Shown here: in pieces, positions 16,749 to 25,483 of the stretch
Position numbering within the stretch: the first letter of the stretch is position 1
Layout of the letters: each line of letters starts with the position of its first letter
Assembly: GCA_910585285.1 (NCBI GenBank)
Contig: CAJUDL010000012.1
Span: 20,972-84,971, forward strand
From: an uncultured Muribaculaceae bacterium
GTDB taxonomy: Bacteria > Bacteroidota > Bacteroidia > Bacteroidales > Muribaculaceae
Direction of reading: 5' to 3'
Length of the DNA: 64,000 nucleotides
The notes under the pieces: model-generated
Told to the model about the DNA's origin: nothing
Seen by the model: only the letters and a program-made list of their open reading frames with translations
The model's database searches: none
Translations under genes and position numbers: made by a program

Positions 16749-18368
16749 ATGCAATACAATTATAAAAGACGCAAAACACATGAGGTAAAGGTCGGCGACC
16801 TTGGAATCGGAGGTGAGAATCCCGTGCGCATCCAGTCAATGGCAAATACCGATACAAATGATATCGAGAACAGTGCGCTGCAGGGTGTAAGGATTGCTGA
16901 TGCCGGCGGAGAACTTGTCAGATACACTACTCAGGGAGTGCGCGAAGCCGCAGCTTTGGGAAAAATACGAAGCCGAATGAGGGAACTCGGGTGCAATGTG
17001 CCGGTTTCCGCCGATGTGCATTTCAATCCTAAAGCGGCATTCGAGGCTGCGACTACCGCAGACAAGGTGAGGATAAACCCCGGTAATTTTGTTGATGCTG
17101 CGCGTACCTTCCGTAAACTTGAATTTACCGATGAAGAATATGCCGCTGAGATCGGCAAGATCGAGGAAACGTTGGTGCCTTTCCTGAATCTCTGTAAAGA
17201 GAAAGGAGTGGCAGTGCGTCTTGGTGTGAATCATGGTTCCCTATCTGACAGGATAATGAGTCGCTATGGAGACACTCCAGCCGGAATGGTTGAATCAGTA
17301 ATGGAATTTCTCGAGGTATGCAGGCGAGAGAATTTCAATGATGTGGTTATTTCGATCAAGGCATCCAATACATCCGTCATGGTCGAAACCGTGAAACTAT
17401 TGGTTGGGCGAATGGATGAGAAAGGGATGACTTTCCCCTTGCATCTCGGGGTCACGGAAGCCGGCGATGCCGAAGATGGTCGCATCAAGAGTGCAGTCGG
17501 TATAGGAGCCTTAATGGCGGAGGGTATCGGAGACACTATCCGTGTGTCACTTAGCGAACCGCCGGAGAATGAGGTGCCTGTGGCAGCATTACTACGCGAT
17601 TACATAGCGGCAAGAGCCAATCATACGCCGATCGAAGAGCCGGCAAAGGTTCTGCCCGGACTCTCACGCAGTCATCTCAGGAAGCTGCGTGGCTTTGAGG
17701 ATAAACCGGTGGCGATGCATGCTGATAAGCCTAATGAGATATTCTTCCTTGCGGATGCTTCGATGCCGGTGAAGAATCCCGAATTTGCCGGTCCTCTGGT
17801 GATCAAATCACGACATGTGAATGCTCCGGCGGAGATAATGTCGTATATCGACAGGTTCGTAGCTGCCGGATATGACAATCCGGTTGTCGTAAGCCTTGAA
17901 TATAAGGATACAGATCTTGATGCTTTGCGCGTAAAGGCAGGTGCCGATTTCGGTTATCTGTTGCTCAACGGTTATGCAAGCGGCATTGAGGTCGTGGATG
18001 ATAATTTCGATGACAAGACACTTGCCGATCTTGAATTGGGAATATTGCAGGCTGCTCGTCTTCGAATGAGCAAGACGGAATATATCGCCTGTCCGAGTTG
18101 CGGACGAACCCTTTTTGATCTCCAGAAAACGCTTCAGGATGTTAAAGAGGTGACAAAAGAGATGAAGGGTCTGAAGATTGGTGTGATGGGATGTATAGTC
18201 AATGGTCCCGGAGAGATGGCTGACGCTGATTACGGTTATGTGGGTGCCGGTCCGGGACGGGTTAGCATATACCGTGGAAAAGAGTTGATACAAAAGAATA
18301 TTCCTGCAGAGGAGGCATTGCCAGCTTTGATATCCTTGATTCGGACAGACCGACCGGACATATGCTGA
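16749..18368 (+). CDS. ispG: 4-hydroxy-3-methylbut-2-enyl diphosphate synthase
   Basis: The 539-residue IspG (GcpE) of the MEP isoprenoid pathway converts MEcPP to HMBPP using a [4Fe-4S] cluster. The N-terminal TIM barrel is clear (NPVRIQSMANTDTND, VSADVHFNPKAA, KVRINPGNF, VRLGVNHGSLSDR). The length is that of the three-domain form of Bacteroidetes and plants, with an extra central domain (about 300-440). The C-terminal Fe-S domain carries CPSCGRTLFDLQ and KIGVMGCIVNGPGE, supplying the cluster cysteines. It overlaps the downstream acyltransferase gene by 7 bp. Confidence 0.95.
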   Translation: MQYNYKRRKTHEVKVGDLGIGGENPVRIQSMANTDTNDIENSALQGVRIADAGGELVRYTTQGVREAAALGKIRSRMRELGCNVPVSADVHFNPKAAFEAATTADKVRINPGNFVDAARTFRKLEFTDEEYAAEIGKIEETLVPFLNLCKEKGVAVRLGVNHGSLSDRIMSRYGDTPAGMVESVMEFLEVCRRENFNDVVISIKASNTSVMVETVKLLVGRMDEKGMTFPLHLGVTEAGDAEDGRIKSAVGIGALMAEGIGDTIRVSLSEPPENEVPVAALLRDYIAARANHTPIEEPAKVLPGLSRSHLRKLRGFEDKPVAMHADKPNEIFFLADASMPVKNPEFAGPLVIKSRHVNAPAEIMSYIDRFVAAGYDNPVVVSLEYKDTDLDALRVKAGADFGYLLLNGYASGIEVVDDNFDDKTLADLELGILQAARLRMSKTEYIACPSCGRTLFDLQKTLQDVKEVTKEMKGLKIGVMGCIVNGPGEMADADYGYVGAGPGRVSIYRGKELIQKNIPAEEALPALISLIRTDRPDIC

Positions 18369-19480
18369 AAGAGAGGGAATCGAATTTAGAGGCGTTGCGT
18401 ATTGTCAGCATGATGATGGTTGTGCTGGTGCATATCGACGGCGCCTCTCTTGGACTGCCTTCACCAAAAGGTGATTTGCAGGTATTGACATCGAGAGATG
18501 TGTGGCGCTTGGCGGTGGAATCTATTACAATTATCGGAGTGAATTGCTTCACACTGATTTCAGGATATTTCGGAATAAAGCTTCGACTCAAGGGAGTTTT
18601 GTCATTCCTGTTTCAATGTGTGTTTTATTCCGTGCTGATTGCCTCGCTGGCTCCGTGGTTACTTGGGATTGCATTCTCTTGGAAAGAATGGGGTGAGAGT
18701 TGGCTTGTATTATCGCATACCGATCTCTGGTATGTGCCAGCCTATTTCTGTCTGATGCTGTTGAGCCCGCTCTTGAATGCCGGGGTTGATAAGCTTTCCA
18801 GACGGGAGTTTGCATGTATTCTTGGAGTATTCTTGCTTTTCAATATCTGGAGCGGCTGGTGGTGGGATGGTTCATTCAATCCTACCGGATATACAGTAAT
18901 GCAGCTGATACTTATGTATTTGATCGGGAGATATATCGGGGAATATATCGGGAAGAATATTGAGGCAAAAGAGAATATTGAAGCAAAAGAGATTATTGAA
19001 GCGAAAGAGATTATTGGAGAGGAAGATCCTCGGCTGATGCCTCGGCACGGTGTTGAGAAACGAAGGCATCTTAAAATACAGGGGGAGAGGAGATATTTGG
19101 CTATGACGGGAAGCGGGGGATATGTGGCAGCTATCGGGATGGTATTTTTGTCGTCTTTGTATTTGGAGCCGGTTAAGGCATTTGCTTATAATTCGCCAAT
19201 GGTGATATTGGCATCGGTGAGCTTTTTTATTCTTTTCTTGTCATTCAGATTCCATTCGCGCTGGGTTAACTATATCGCCCGCTCAGCATTCGCTGTCTAT
19301 CTGATTCACAAAGCTCCCGAAATATGGGGCAATTTCATGCGTCCCGAGATTTATAATCTTTGGCAATCTCAGTCTCTTTTAGCCTTCACATTCGCAGCCA
19401 TAGCAATCACCATCGGCATCTATCTTCTTGCAATGCTAATAGATCCGATCCGACACTATATTTTTGATAAAATAGTATAA
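18362..19480 (+). CDS. Acyltransferase-3 family membrane protein with an inserted segment
   Basis: A 372-residue integral membrane protein of the acyltransferase 3 family, which O-acetylates sugars of surface glycans. The N terminus RESNLEALRIVSMMMVVLVH and the later HTDLWYVPAYFCLMLLSP are family hallmarks; about ten helices follow. Residues ~199-250 are unlike the family: four NIEAKE-type hexapeptides, then a basic stretch (DPRLMPRHGVEKRRHLKIQ, then ERRYLAMTG). This stretch sits between two membrane helices in a predicted cytosolic loop. The reading frame is kept, so the protein may work. It is translationally coupled to ispG. Confidence 0.85.
   Translation: MLKERESNLEALRIVSMMMVVLVHIDGASLGLPSPKGDLQVLTSRDVWRLAVESITIIGVNCFTLISGYFGIKLRLKGVLSFLFQCVFYSVLIASLAPWLLGIAFSWKEWGESWLVLSHTDLWYVPAYFCLMLLSPLLNAGVDKLSRREFACILGVFLLFNIWSGWWWDGSFNPTGYTVMQLILMYLIGRYIGEYIGKNIEAKENIEAKEIIEAKEIIGEEDPRLMPRHGVEKRRHLKIQGERRYLAMTGSGGYVAAIGMVFLSSLYLEPVKAFAYNSPMVILASVSFFILFLSFRFHSRWVNYIARSAFAVYLIHKAPEIWGNFMRPEIYNLWQSQSLLAFTFAAIAITIGIYLLAMLIDPIRHYIFDKIV
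18956..19027 (+). repeat. 18-bp in-frame tandem repeat inside the acyltransferase gene
   Basis: Three full 18-bp units (start points 18956, 18974, 18992) and a partial fourth (19010) encode (N/I)IEAKE. Unit differences are single bases, so the expansion looks recent. Because 18 is a multiple of three, copy-number change would not break the frame. Confidence 0.8.
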
Positions 19481-19517
19481 ATCCACTCCCACGTTTTTAT
19501 TTTTTAGAAAAAAAATT

Positions 19518-19526
19518 TAACTTTGC
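19518..19526 (+). promoter_or_regulatory. -7 box ahead of the structured leader
   Basis: TAACTTTGC fits TAnnTTTG; a T-rich tract lies at the -33 position. The predicted transcript start is about 19532, 330 nt before the HTH gene. Confidence 0.6.
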
Positions 19527-19532
19527 ATCCGA

Positions 19533-19862
19533 TAGGAAAATTATGTGAAGGCACATTGTTGCGTGGCATATATCCTGTCGAAGACATATTATTAAGCGTT
19601 TGAAGCTTTTGTCAGCTACTTGAAATCGCCAAATCTCAAAGCAAAGTGACAAGGTTAGGAGACGCTCATGCTGTCGTGTATCAGTACATGACCCTTCGGT
19701 CTGTATCCTTGATAGCGATATAAGCGTGGGAGTGGTCCGGCTTATCCTTTGCAAGGCGTTTGGCGATGCCTAAGTAGCGATAAGCTGAGAAACTGTTCCA
19801 CGCTTATATTTATTAGTAGATGGAATGTCATTTGGAACAGACATCCCAATATCTTGACAGCG
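19533..19862 (+). ncRNA. Structured leader RNA upstream of the HTH gene
   Basis: The 330-nt region between the -7 box and the HTH start codon has no ORF of its own but shows nested pairing: ATAAGCGTGG (19722 on) pairs with CCACGCTTAT (ending about 19808), enclosing GCTTATC/GATAAGC, which encloses a GGC/GCC apex. The arm CGTGGGAGTGG (from ~19725) can alternatively pair with CCACTCCCACG at 19483, which lies upstream of the promoter. This looks like a cis-regulatory RNA or an independent small RNA. I believe similar sequence precedes such HTH genes in other Bacteroidales; this is from memory and unchecked. Confidence 0.55.
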
Positions 19863-20117
19863 ATGCATCTTGGTAGGCTCATACAGACATATTTGAGCAA
19901 AGAACCGAAAGAACATACCGTAACCTGGTTCGCGAGGCAGCTTAATTGCCATCGTGTAAACGTATATGACATATTCAGTCGTCGCACGATTGATACTGAG
20001 CTCTTGTGGCGCATATCCACTATCCTTAATCATAATTTCTTCATTGATATTGCAAACGAATTCAATAATAGCGGCAGTCTCCGGCAAAGTTCCGAGAATA
20101 ATAATTCAAAAGATTGA
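19863..20117 (+). CDS. Small helix-turn-helix DNA-binding protein
   Basis: An 84-residue XRE-like regulator. The N-terminal HTH reads HLGRLIQTYLSKEPKEH, then TVTWFARQLNCHRVNVYDIF (recognition helix region) and ELLWRISTILNHNFF, a pattern frequent in small Bacteroidales regulators. The tail (SGSLRQSSENNNSKD) is hydrophilic and unstructured. ATG 19863 is preferred, because residues encoded from 19749 overlap the conserved hairpins of the leader and are unlike the family. Its target is unknown; the neighbouring surface lipoprotein gene at 20332 has its own promoter and is one candidate. Confidence 0.7.
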   Translation: MHLGRLIQTYLSKEPKEHTVTWFARQLNCHRVNVYDIFSRRTIDTELLWRISTILNHNFFIDIANEFNNSGSLRQSSENNNSKD

Positions 20118-20211
20118 ATATTAGATATTTGTAGATTATTGTAAATATATATATTACACTCTGTATTGTAATGTATTACACATATTTTTCAAAAATTTTA
20201 CCCTCCAATAA

Positions 20212-20219
20212 TAACTTTG
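20212..20219 (+). promoter_or_regulatory. -7 box for the large surface lipoprotein gene
   Basis: TAACTTTG fits TAnnTTTG, with a T-rich block about 21 bp upstream in place of TTTG. The leader to the ATG at 20332 is about 105 nt and A/T-rich, ending TTAATTTAGT just before the start. Confidence 0.6.
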
Positions 20220-20331
20220 TAAAACTTTATGGAATCAGAACGCCAAACGCTTATGGTAGTATCATTTAACTTTCTGATTAACAGATTCCGAAGTGAAAAT
20301 AAACCAATTGTTTAACATAAATTAATTTAGT

Positions 20332-23300
20332 ATGAACAAAAAATTTGTGAGTTTGATGGTTTGCTCACTCTTGCTTGGAGGTGCTGCCAGCACGACGCTG
20401 GTTAGCTGCTCCGATCATGATGACGACATCACTAACCTTAACAACACGACAGCTGATCTGAACAAACAGCTTGCAACTCTTCAGGAGGCATTGAAAGCCA
20501 ATGAGGATGCGGCTAAGCAGGCTGATGCAGCTGCCAAACAGGCTTTGGCTGACGCAGCTAAGGCGGCTCAGAGCGGAGATGCAGCTGCTGCAGACGCTAA
20601 GAAAGCTGTAGCCGAGGCTGAATTGGCAAAGAAAGCAGCGGCTAATGCAAAAGCTGAGGCTATAGCTGAGGTGATCAAACAGCTTGAGCCTCTTATCAAC
20701 AGTAAAGCAGACGCAGCAGAAGTTGCAAAACTTGCCGGAAGAATTGACGGTATCGAAAAAGGTCTTAAGAACATCGATCTTACCGATATCAACAAGCAGC
20801 TGGGCGATCAGGCTAAAACAATTGCTGACCAGGCAAAATTGATTGAGACTCTGCAGGGTCAGGTGAAAGCTCTTGAAAATTTCAAAAATGAGCTTACGAA
20901 AGTAGGTGGCACCATCGATGGAATCAACGGTAAGATCTCGAAAATTGAGGATACTATTAAAGAGCTTAACGGTCTTAAAGCTCAGGTTTCAACTAATACT
21001 ACCGCGATCGGACAAATTCAGGAAGAACTGAAAGGTATATCCGCAAAAATATCTAAGGAGATTGGCAATAGCGTCAATACAATAGCCGGTGTCCTGATGC
21101 AGCGTCTTACATCAGTTACTCTGATGCCGGATCTTTATGTTGATGGAATTCCCACTATCGACTTTAAGTCGGCAAAATATACCAAGAAAGTATATAAAGG
21201 TGCTACTCAGGGTTGGGTTAACGCAACTACTGGCAAAACACAGTATATTGTATCCAACAATAGTGCTGTGGCTCATTATCGCCTTAACCCCGGAACTATT
21301 AAAGAGGGAGACATTGATGTCAATGGTATGGGCTATGTGAGCCGTATCGCAACAACTCGTGCTGATGAGGTGCTCAATGATATTGTCACTGTTGCCGGTG
21401 TCAAGATCGAGAACGATGGCACAATGACTGTAAATCTCGGTAAAGGAAACACAGAATCTCTGGAACTTTCCGGCAATCAGATTTACACAGCTTCTCTTAA
21501 AGTGCCTATTGCATCCAAACATCTCTTTACAGAACAAGGCGAAAGTTCTGCCGCTGTTTATTCAGAGTTCACTCGTCTTGCTGAAACATATTTCACTCCG
21601 GAACTCGCATTTGTGCCCGGCGCTTATGACGGTGGAAGCGCTGTGTCTCACATGAATGACTCTGCAGCTCTTTATAAGTCTGCTGCCGGTCAGATGGTTA
21701 ATGAGGAGATAGTATATAACCATAAAGGTTATGATTTGTATGATCTTGTTGAGGGCTGTGCCTTTGTCGCTCCCGATACACATACTCCTATGACTCGTAA
21801 GGATCTTCAGTCTTATGGTTTTGATATTGTCTTCGGCATTGCTGACCGTGCTTATGCGCCGACAAAACCTGATGGAACCGACCAACAGAAATTTGTTAAA
21901 CTCTCCGGTGAAAACAACAGCATTCTTACTCCTATTGCTTCAAATGGAGTTGCAGGGAACAAGGTCATCATCGGTAAACAACCGATTCTGCGTGCTGAAC
22001 TTCGCGATATGACAAACAAAAATGTTATCGATGTCCGTTATTTCAAGGTTCTCTTCACTGCTGAGGACATGCAGGATGTTGTTATCGATTGGAATCCCAC
22101 AATAACTACTGTTGGCAATGCTTGCCAGGGCGCTTCTTATGATTTCACTTGGAAAGACATGGCAGAGAAAGTGCTGATGAAGATTGGTAAAGAGGGTATG
22201 GACAAGGCTACATTTACAAAGATCTATAGTGTAAATGCTCCTGTAATAACACCTGCAAATGATCAGCAAGGCACACTGACTGCAAGACTGGTAGAATCCA
22301 ACATGGATGCTTCAATTCCTGTTATGAGCTGGACACTTACATCCGATCAGCTTGGCAAACTCAAACAAGGTCAGAACAGTGTGACTGTGACTAAGTCTAT
22401 CACATTTACCGATCCTGAAGGTTTGAATCCTAAAGTTGTTATCAACCTCAAGTGGACTGTAACTACAAATGTAGCAGCTATTACTCTTGGCGCTGTTGAC
22501 GGTCTTAAGTGGCAGAATAACACTATGAAGGTTTATCCTGTGCCGATGGCACTTCCGTATGATGGAAAACAGAAGGCAGCATACAGCACCAATATTCTTG
22601 AAGGTCGCAAGCAGCCTTATGTTGATGGTCTTCTTGGTTGTGGATTCTATGATATAGATTATGCAACTTCGGGTAACCCGACATACGTAGGTAAGCCTCT
22701 TGCATTCCCATCTCCATTCGGTCACTGGAAGATGTCAACCGCAAATCAGGCTCAGTTGAAGGAAGTTATTTACTCTATTGAGAACAATGCAGCCGGTAAG
22801 AACCTTGTAAGCAATGGTGGAACTATCAAGATTAACTGGAGTTCCGATATCAATGGTTTGTCAAAGAATCGTTATGTATTCGGCACAACAAATCTTCAGA
22901 TTGTTAAGATCCTTAGCCTCAACACCCTCCTTGGTGATGTAATCGTTGATGATTCTCACTCTCAGGAAATCAATATTGCGGATAAGTTTACAATGACAGA
23001 TGCCTATGGTCACATAGTTGCTAAGGTTGCAACAACAGCAGAACCTTTGGCAGGTGACTACTATAAGTTCTACGGAGTAAAAGATGCAGTATTCGGTAGT
23101 GATATCACTCTTGCAGATGATGCAGCAAATACAACTAACAAACGTACTTTGGCATCTCTCAATATGACTGCAAATGTAGATAATACTTCAGGTGTGCTTA
23201 CATTCCAGAACAACGGTGCTCCTCTTCAGGCTAACGCTTACCTGATCGTACCTGTAACTGTTGAGCATCTCTGGGGTACTCTTAAGGGTCACATTGCAGT

Positions 23301-23346
23301 GCCTTTGCACAAGAGCAATGCTCCTCTCAGCAAGAGACGCAGATAA
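20332..23346 (+). CDS. Large coiled-coil surface lipoprotein (S-layer-like)
   Basis: A 1004-residue lipoprotein. The signal sequence has a lipobox ending LVSC, followed by the acidic SDHDDDITNL. Residues ~30-250 form an alanine-rich coiled coil (AKQADAAAKQALADAAKAA; many QAK/IxxLxxQ heptads) resembling a stalk. The rest (~255-1000) is a beta-rich ectodomain with no enzyme motif I recognise, ending in a basic tail LSKRRR. The N-terminal pattern matches proteins annotated as PL29-lyase N-terminal-like or S-layer-type in Bacteroides; that role is inference. Codon use is more biased and regular than in neighbours, consistent with high expression. Two terminators follow. Confidence 0.7.
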   Translation: MNKKFVSLMVCSLLLGGAASTTLVSCSDHDDDITNLNNTTADLNKQLATLQEALKANEDAAKQADAAAKQALADAAKAAQSGDAAAADAKKAVAEAELAKKAAANAKAEAIAEVIKQLEPLINSKADAAEVAKLAGRIDGIEKGLKNIDLTDINKQLGDQAKTIADQAKLIETLQGQVKALENFKNELTKVGGTIDGINGKISKIEDTIKELNGLKAQVSTNTTAIGQIQEELKGISAKISKEIGNSVNTIAGVLMQRLTSVTLMPDLYVDGIPTIDFKSAKYTKKVYKGATQGWVNATTGKTQYIVSNNSAVAHYRLNPGTIKEGDIDVNGMGYVSRIATTRADEVLNDIVTVAGVKIENDGTMTVNLGKGNTESLELSGNQIYTASLKVPIASKHLFTEQGESSAAVYSEFTRLAETYFTPELAFVPGAYDGGSAVSHMNDSAALYKSAAGQMVNEEIVYNHKGYDLYDLVEGCAFVAPDTHTPMTRKDLQSYGFDIVFGIADRAYAPTKPDGTDQQKFVKLSGENNSILTPIASNGVAGNKVIIGKQPILRAELRDMTNKNVIDVRYFKVLFTAEDMQDVVIDWNPTITTVGNACQGASYDFTWKDMAEKVLMKIGKEGMDKATFTKIYSVNAPVITPANDQQGTLTARLVESNMDASIPVMSWTLTSDQLGKLKQGQNSVTVTKSITFTDPEGLNPKVVINLKWTVTTNVAAITLGAVDGLKWQNNTMKVYPVPMALPYDGKQKAAYSTNILEGRKQPYVDGLLGCGFYDIDYATSGNPTYVGKPLAFPSPFGHWKMSTANQAQLKEVIYSIENNAAGKNLVSNGGTIKINWSSDINGLSKNRYVFGTTNLQIVKILSLNTLLGDVIVDDSHSQEINIADKFTMTDAYGHIVAKVATTAEPLAGDYYKFYGVKDAVFGSDITLADDAANTTNKRTLASLNMTANVDNTSGVLTFQNNGAPLQANAYLIVPVTVEHLWGTLKGHIAVPLHKSNAPLSKRRR

Positions 23347-23444
23347 TCTACAGGAAAATAATACACTCGATTGAATCTTAGATTAGTAAGAAATTTACCA
23401 ATAAGCCGAAAAACACTACTCTAAGAAACAATTATCCGGGAAGT

Positions 23445-23479
23445 CGGTCGCGCACCACACAGCGCGACCGCTTCTTTTT
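23445..23479 (+). terminator. Rho-independent terminator after the surface lipoprotein gene
   Basis: A perfect 9-bp GC-rich stem CGGTCGCGC/GCGCGACCG with an 8-nt loop is followed by CTTCTTTTTC. Confidence 0.9.
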
Positions 23480-23483
23480 CATA

Positions 23484-23559
23484 AAAATAGGCTTTAGGTT
23501 CAAACCTAAAGCCTATTTTGGTCGGTATCTAAAGCCTAAAGCCTAACACTTAAAGCCTA
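23484..23559. repeat. Family C repeat (C1) with bidirectional terminator hairpin
   Basis: The first part, 23484-23519, is a perfect 16-bp palindrome AAAATAGGCTTTAGGT-TCAA-ACCTAAAGCCTATTTT that can terminate both strands between convergent genes. It is followed by CTAAAGCCTAAAGCCTAACAC and TTAAAGCCTA; the last CTA is the complement of the cysS stop codon. The same word recurs at 35681-35720 and 61987-62035. Confidence 0.8.
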
Positions 23560-25029
23560 TTTCAAACTCCATTCCACTCCTTGCTTCGTGTCTTTGACGT
23601 TGAAGCCGAGGGCGGAGAGTTTGTCGCGGATGAGGTCGGAGGTTGCCCAATCTTTCTGCTCTTTGGCATTCTTGCGAATATCCATAAGGAGATCTACGGC
23701 TCCTTCAAAAGGTTTAATGTCGGCGCCAGTCTCGTCTGTGCCGGTCTTTATGCCGAGAAGATCCACCAGCATGGTGTCGAACAAATGACGAAGCTTCGAG
23801 AGGTCTTCCGCATTCAGTTTGGCATTGCCATCGGTTGCCGAATTGATAATCTTTCCGGCTTCGAAAAGTGTGGCGATCACGATAGGTGTGTTCAGGTCAT
23901 CGTCCATTGCTTCGTAAGCCAGGGTCATGAAATCGGGAACTTCTACAGTTGATTTCTCGGCAGGCAACAGATTCTGCAGACGGCGATAGATGTCAAGCAT
24001 CTTCTGGAGCGCTTTTTCTGCAGCCTGAAGTGCTTCGTTGGAGAAGTCAACAGTGCTGCGGTATTGCGCCTGAAGGATGAAGAAGCGTATCACCATCGGT
24101 GAGTATGGCTGTGTGAGCAACGGATGGGAACCCTCAAAGAATTGCTCAAGGGTAATGAAGTTGTTGTAAGACTTACCCATCTTCTTCCCCTCGATGGTGA
24201 TCATGTTGTTGTGGATCCAGTAATTCACAGCCTCATGTCCCTGAGCTGCCACACTTTGTGCGATTTCGCATTCGTGATGAGGGAACATAAGATCGAGTCC
24301 ACCTCCATGGATATCGAATTTTTCGCCGAGATACTTTTCACCCATGGTGGAGCATTCGAGATGCCAGCCTGGGAAACCTTCGCTCCAGGGAGAGGGCCAA
24401 TGCATGATATGTTCCGGCGAAGCCTTTTTCCAGAGGGCAAAATCAAGAGGATTCCGTTTTTCATCCTGTCCGTCGAGAGAACGGGTGGTGTTGAGAAGAT
24501 CCTCTATATTGCGCCCTGAGAGAATGCCGTATTTATGATCATGGTTATATTTCTCTACATCGAAATATACTGATCCCTGACTCTCATATGCATAACCGGC
24601 ATCAAGAATCTTCTTTATATATTCTATCTGCTCGATGATATGTCCCGATGCATGAGGCTCGATGCTCGGAGGAAGCACATTGAGCGCCTCCATGTCGTGA
24701 TGGTAACGGTTCAGATACATCTGCACCACCTCCATCGGTTCGAGCTGCTCGAGTCTTGCTTTTTTCGCAATCTTGTCTTCTCCGGAATCCGCGTCATGTT
24801 CAAGATGACCGACATCGGTTATATTGCGCACATAGCGCACTTTATATCCTAAATGACGGAGATAGCGGTAGAGGATATCGAAAGTGATGGCAGGACGGGC
24901 ATGACCGAGATGTGCATCACCATAGACAGTGGGACCGCATACATACATCCCTACATGACCCTCATGCAGGGGCTTGAAGGGCTGCTTGGTGCGCTTCAAC
25001 GAGTTGTAGAGAAAAAGCTGATGATCCAT
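23557..25029 (-). CDS. cysS: Cysteinyl-tRNA synthetase
   Basis: A 490-residue class I aminoacyl-tRNA synthetase that charges tRNA-Cys. The zinc ligand region YVCGPTVYGDAHLGHARP (with the HIGH-like HLGH), KKNPLDFALWK-type segment (KRNPLDFALWKKASP), GWHLECS, the zinc site HGGGLDLMFPHHECEIAQS and the KMSK-equivalent KKMGKSYNNF are all present. Length is normal. Its stop codon is shared with a family C repeat, and a family B repeat ends 6 bp before its start. It is the last gene of a minus-strand group with the four-helix protein and DUF3467. Confidence 0.96.
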   Translation of the reverse strand: MDHQLFLYNSLKRTKQPFKPLHEGHVGMYVCGPTVYGDAHLGHARPAITFDILYRYLRHLGYKVRYVRNITDVGHLEHDADSGEDKIAKKARLEQLEPMEVVQMYLNRYHHDMEALNVLPPSIEPHASGHIIEQIEYIKKILDAGYAYESQGSVYFDVEKYNHDHKYGILSGRNIEDLLNTTRSLDGQDEKRNPLDFALWKKASPEHIMHWPSPWSEGFPGWHLECSTMGEKYLGEKFDIHGGGLDLMFPHHECEIAQSVAAQGHEAVNYWIHNNMITIEGKKMGKSYNNFITLEQFFEGSHPLLTQPYSPMVIRFFILQAQYRSTVDFSNEALQAAEKALQKMLDIYRRLQNLLPAEKSTVEVPDFMTLAYEAMDDDLNTPIVIATLFEAGKIINSATDGNAKLNAEDLSKLRHLFDTMLVDLLGIKTGTDETGADIKPFEGAVDLLMDIRKNAKEQKDWATSDLIRDKLSALGFNVKDTKQGVEWSLK

Positions 25030-25035
25030 ATTTTT

Positions 25036-25106
25036 ATGGTTAATAATTAATAATTAATGGTTAATAATTGTTTGTCACAGCAATTATTAATAATTAATGG
25101 TTAATT
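25036..25106 (-). repeat. Family B AT-rich repeat, copy B2
   Basis: Blocks of TAATTAATGGTTAAT flank a short unique core (TTTGTCACAGC). On the minus strand it lies between the four-helix protein gene and cysS and ends 6 bp before the cysS start codon. Confidence 0.75.
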
Positions 25107-25126
25107 GAGGGTGGGTGAAGTGAAAA

Positions 25127-25483
25127 TCAATCTTTAGACTTTAATGTTTTCAGTATAGAGGTTAGCATCTTAATTATGCTTACACAATCTGCTACTAAAC
25201 TCTCAGCTTGATTGTCGGATAGATATCCACTATCTTGAAGAAGTTCAAGCCAATATTTTGTTTCAGCTGCCTCCTTTAATGCAATAGAGAGTTTTGAAAT
25301 AAAATCTGCTTTAGATTGAGCGTATTCACTTTCTGCTATATTCGCTCCAATGCTTGTTCCGCTACGAAGCAATTGCTTGGAAAGAACGTATTCATGTTTC
25401 TGGTTGCATAGGAAATTATAGAGCATTACGCATCTCCGAGCAAAATTTTTGCTTGCAAGGCTTACTCTATTATCGTTATCCAT
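25127..25483 (-). CDS. Four-helix bundle protein (23S rRNA intervening-sequence / Avd-like)
   Basis: A 118-residue protein of the four-helix bundle family first seen as ORFs in 23S rRNA intervening sequences (S23-type) and related to the Avd subunit of diversity-generating retroelements. Diagnostic segments are KQLLRSGTSIGANIAES, YAQSKADFISKLSIALKEA and ETKYWLELLQDSGYL. No reverse transcriptase or variable repeat is present nearby, so a retroelement role is not supported. The biochemical function is unknown. It is bounded on both sides by family B repeats, the arrangement expected of a small mobile cassette. Confidence 0.85.
   Translation of the reverse strand: MDNDNRVSLASKNFARRCVMLYNFLCNQKHEYVLSKQLLRSGTSIGANIAESEYAQSKADFISKLSIALKEAAETKYWLELLQDSGYLSDNQAESLVADCVSIIKMLTSILKTLKSKD

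Noticed and set aside
19749..19862. N-terminal extension of the HTH protein
   Set aside because: These codons overlap the nested hairpins of the leader and do not match small HTH proteins; ATG 19863 gives a normal domain.
25127..25483. Diversity-generating retroelement (Avd protein)
   Set aside because: No reverse transcriptase, template repeat or variable repeat is found in the neighbourhood; only the four-helix fold is shared.
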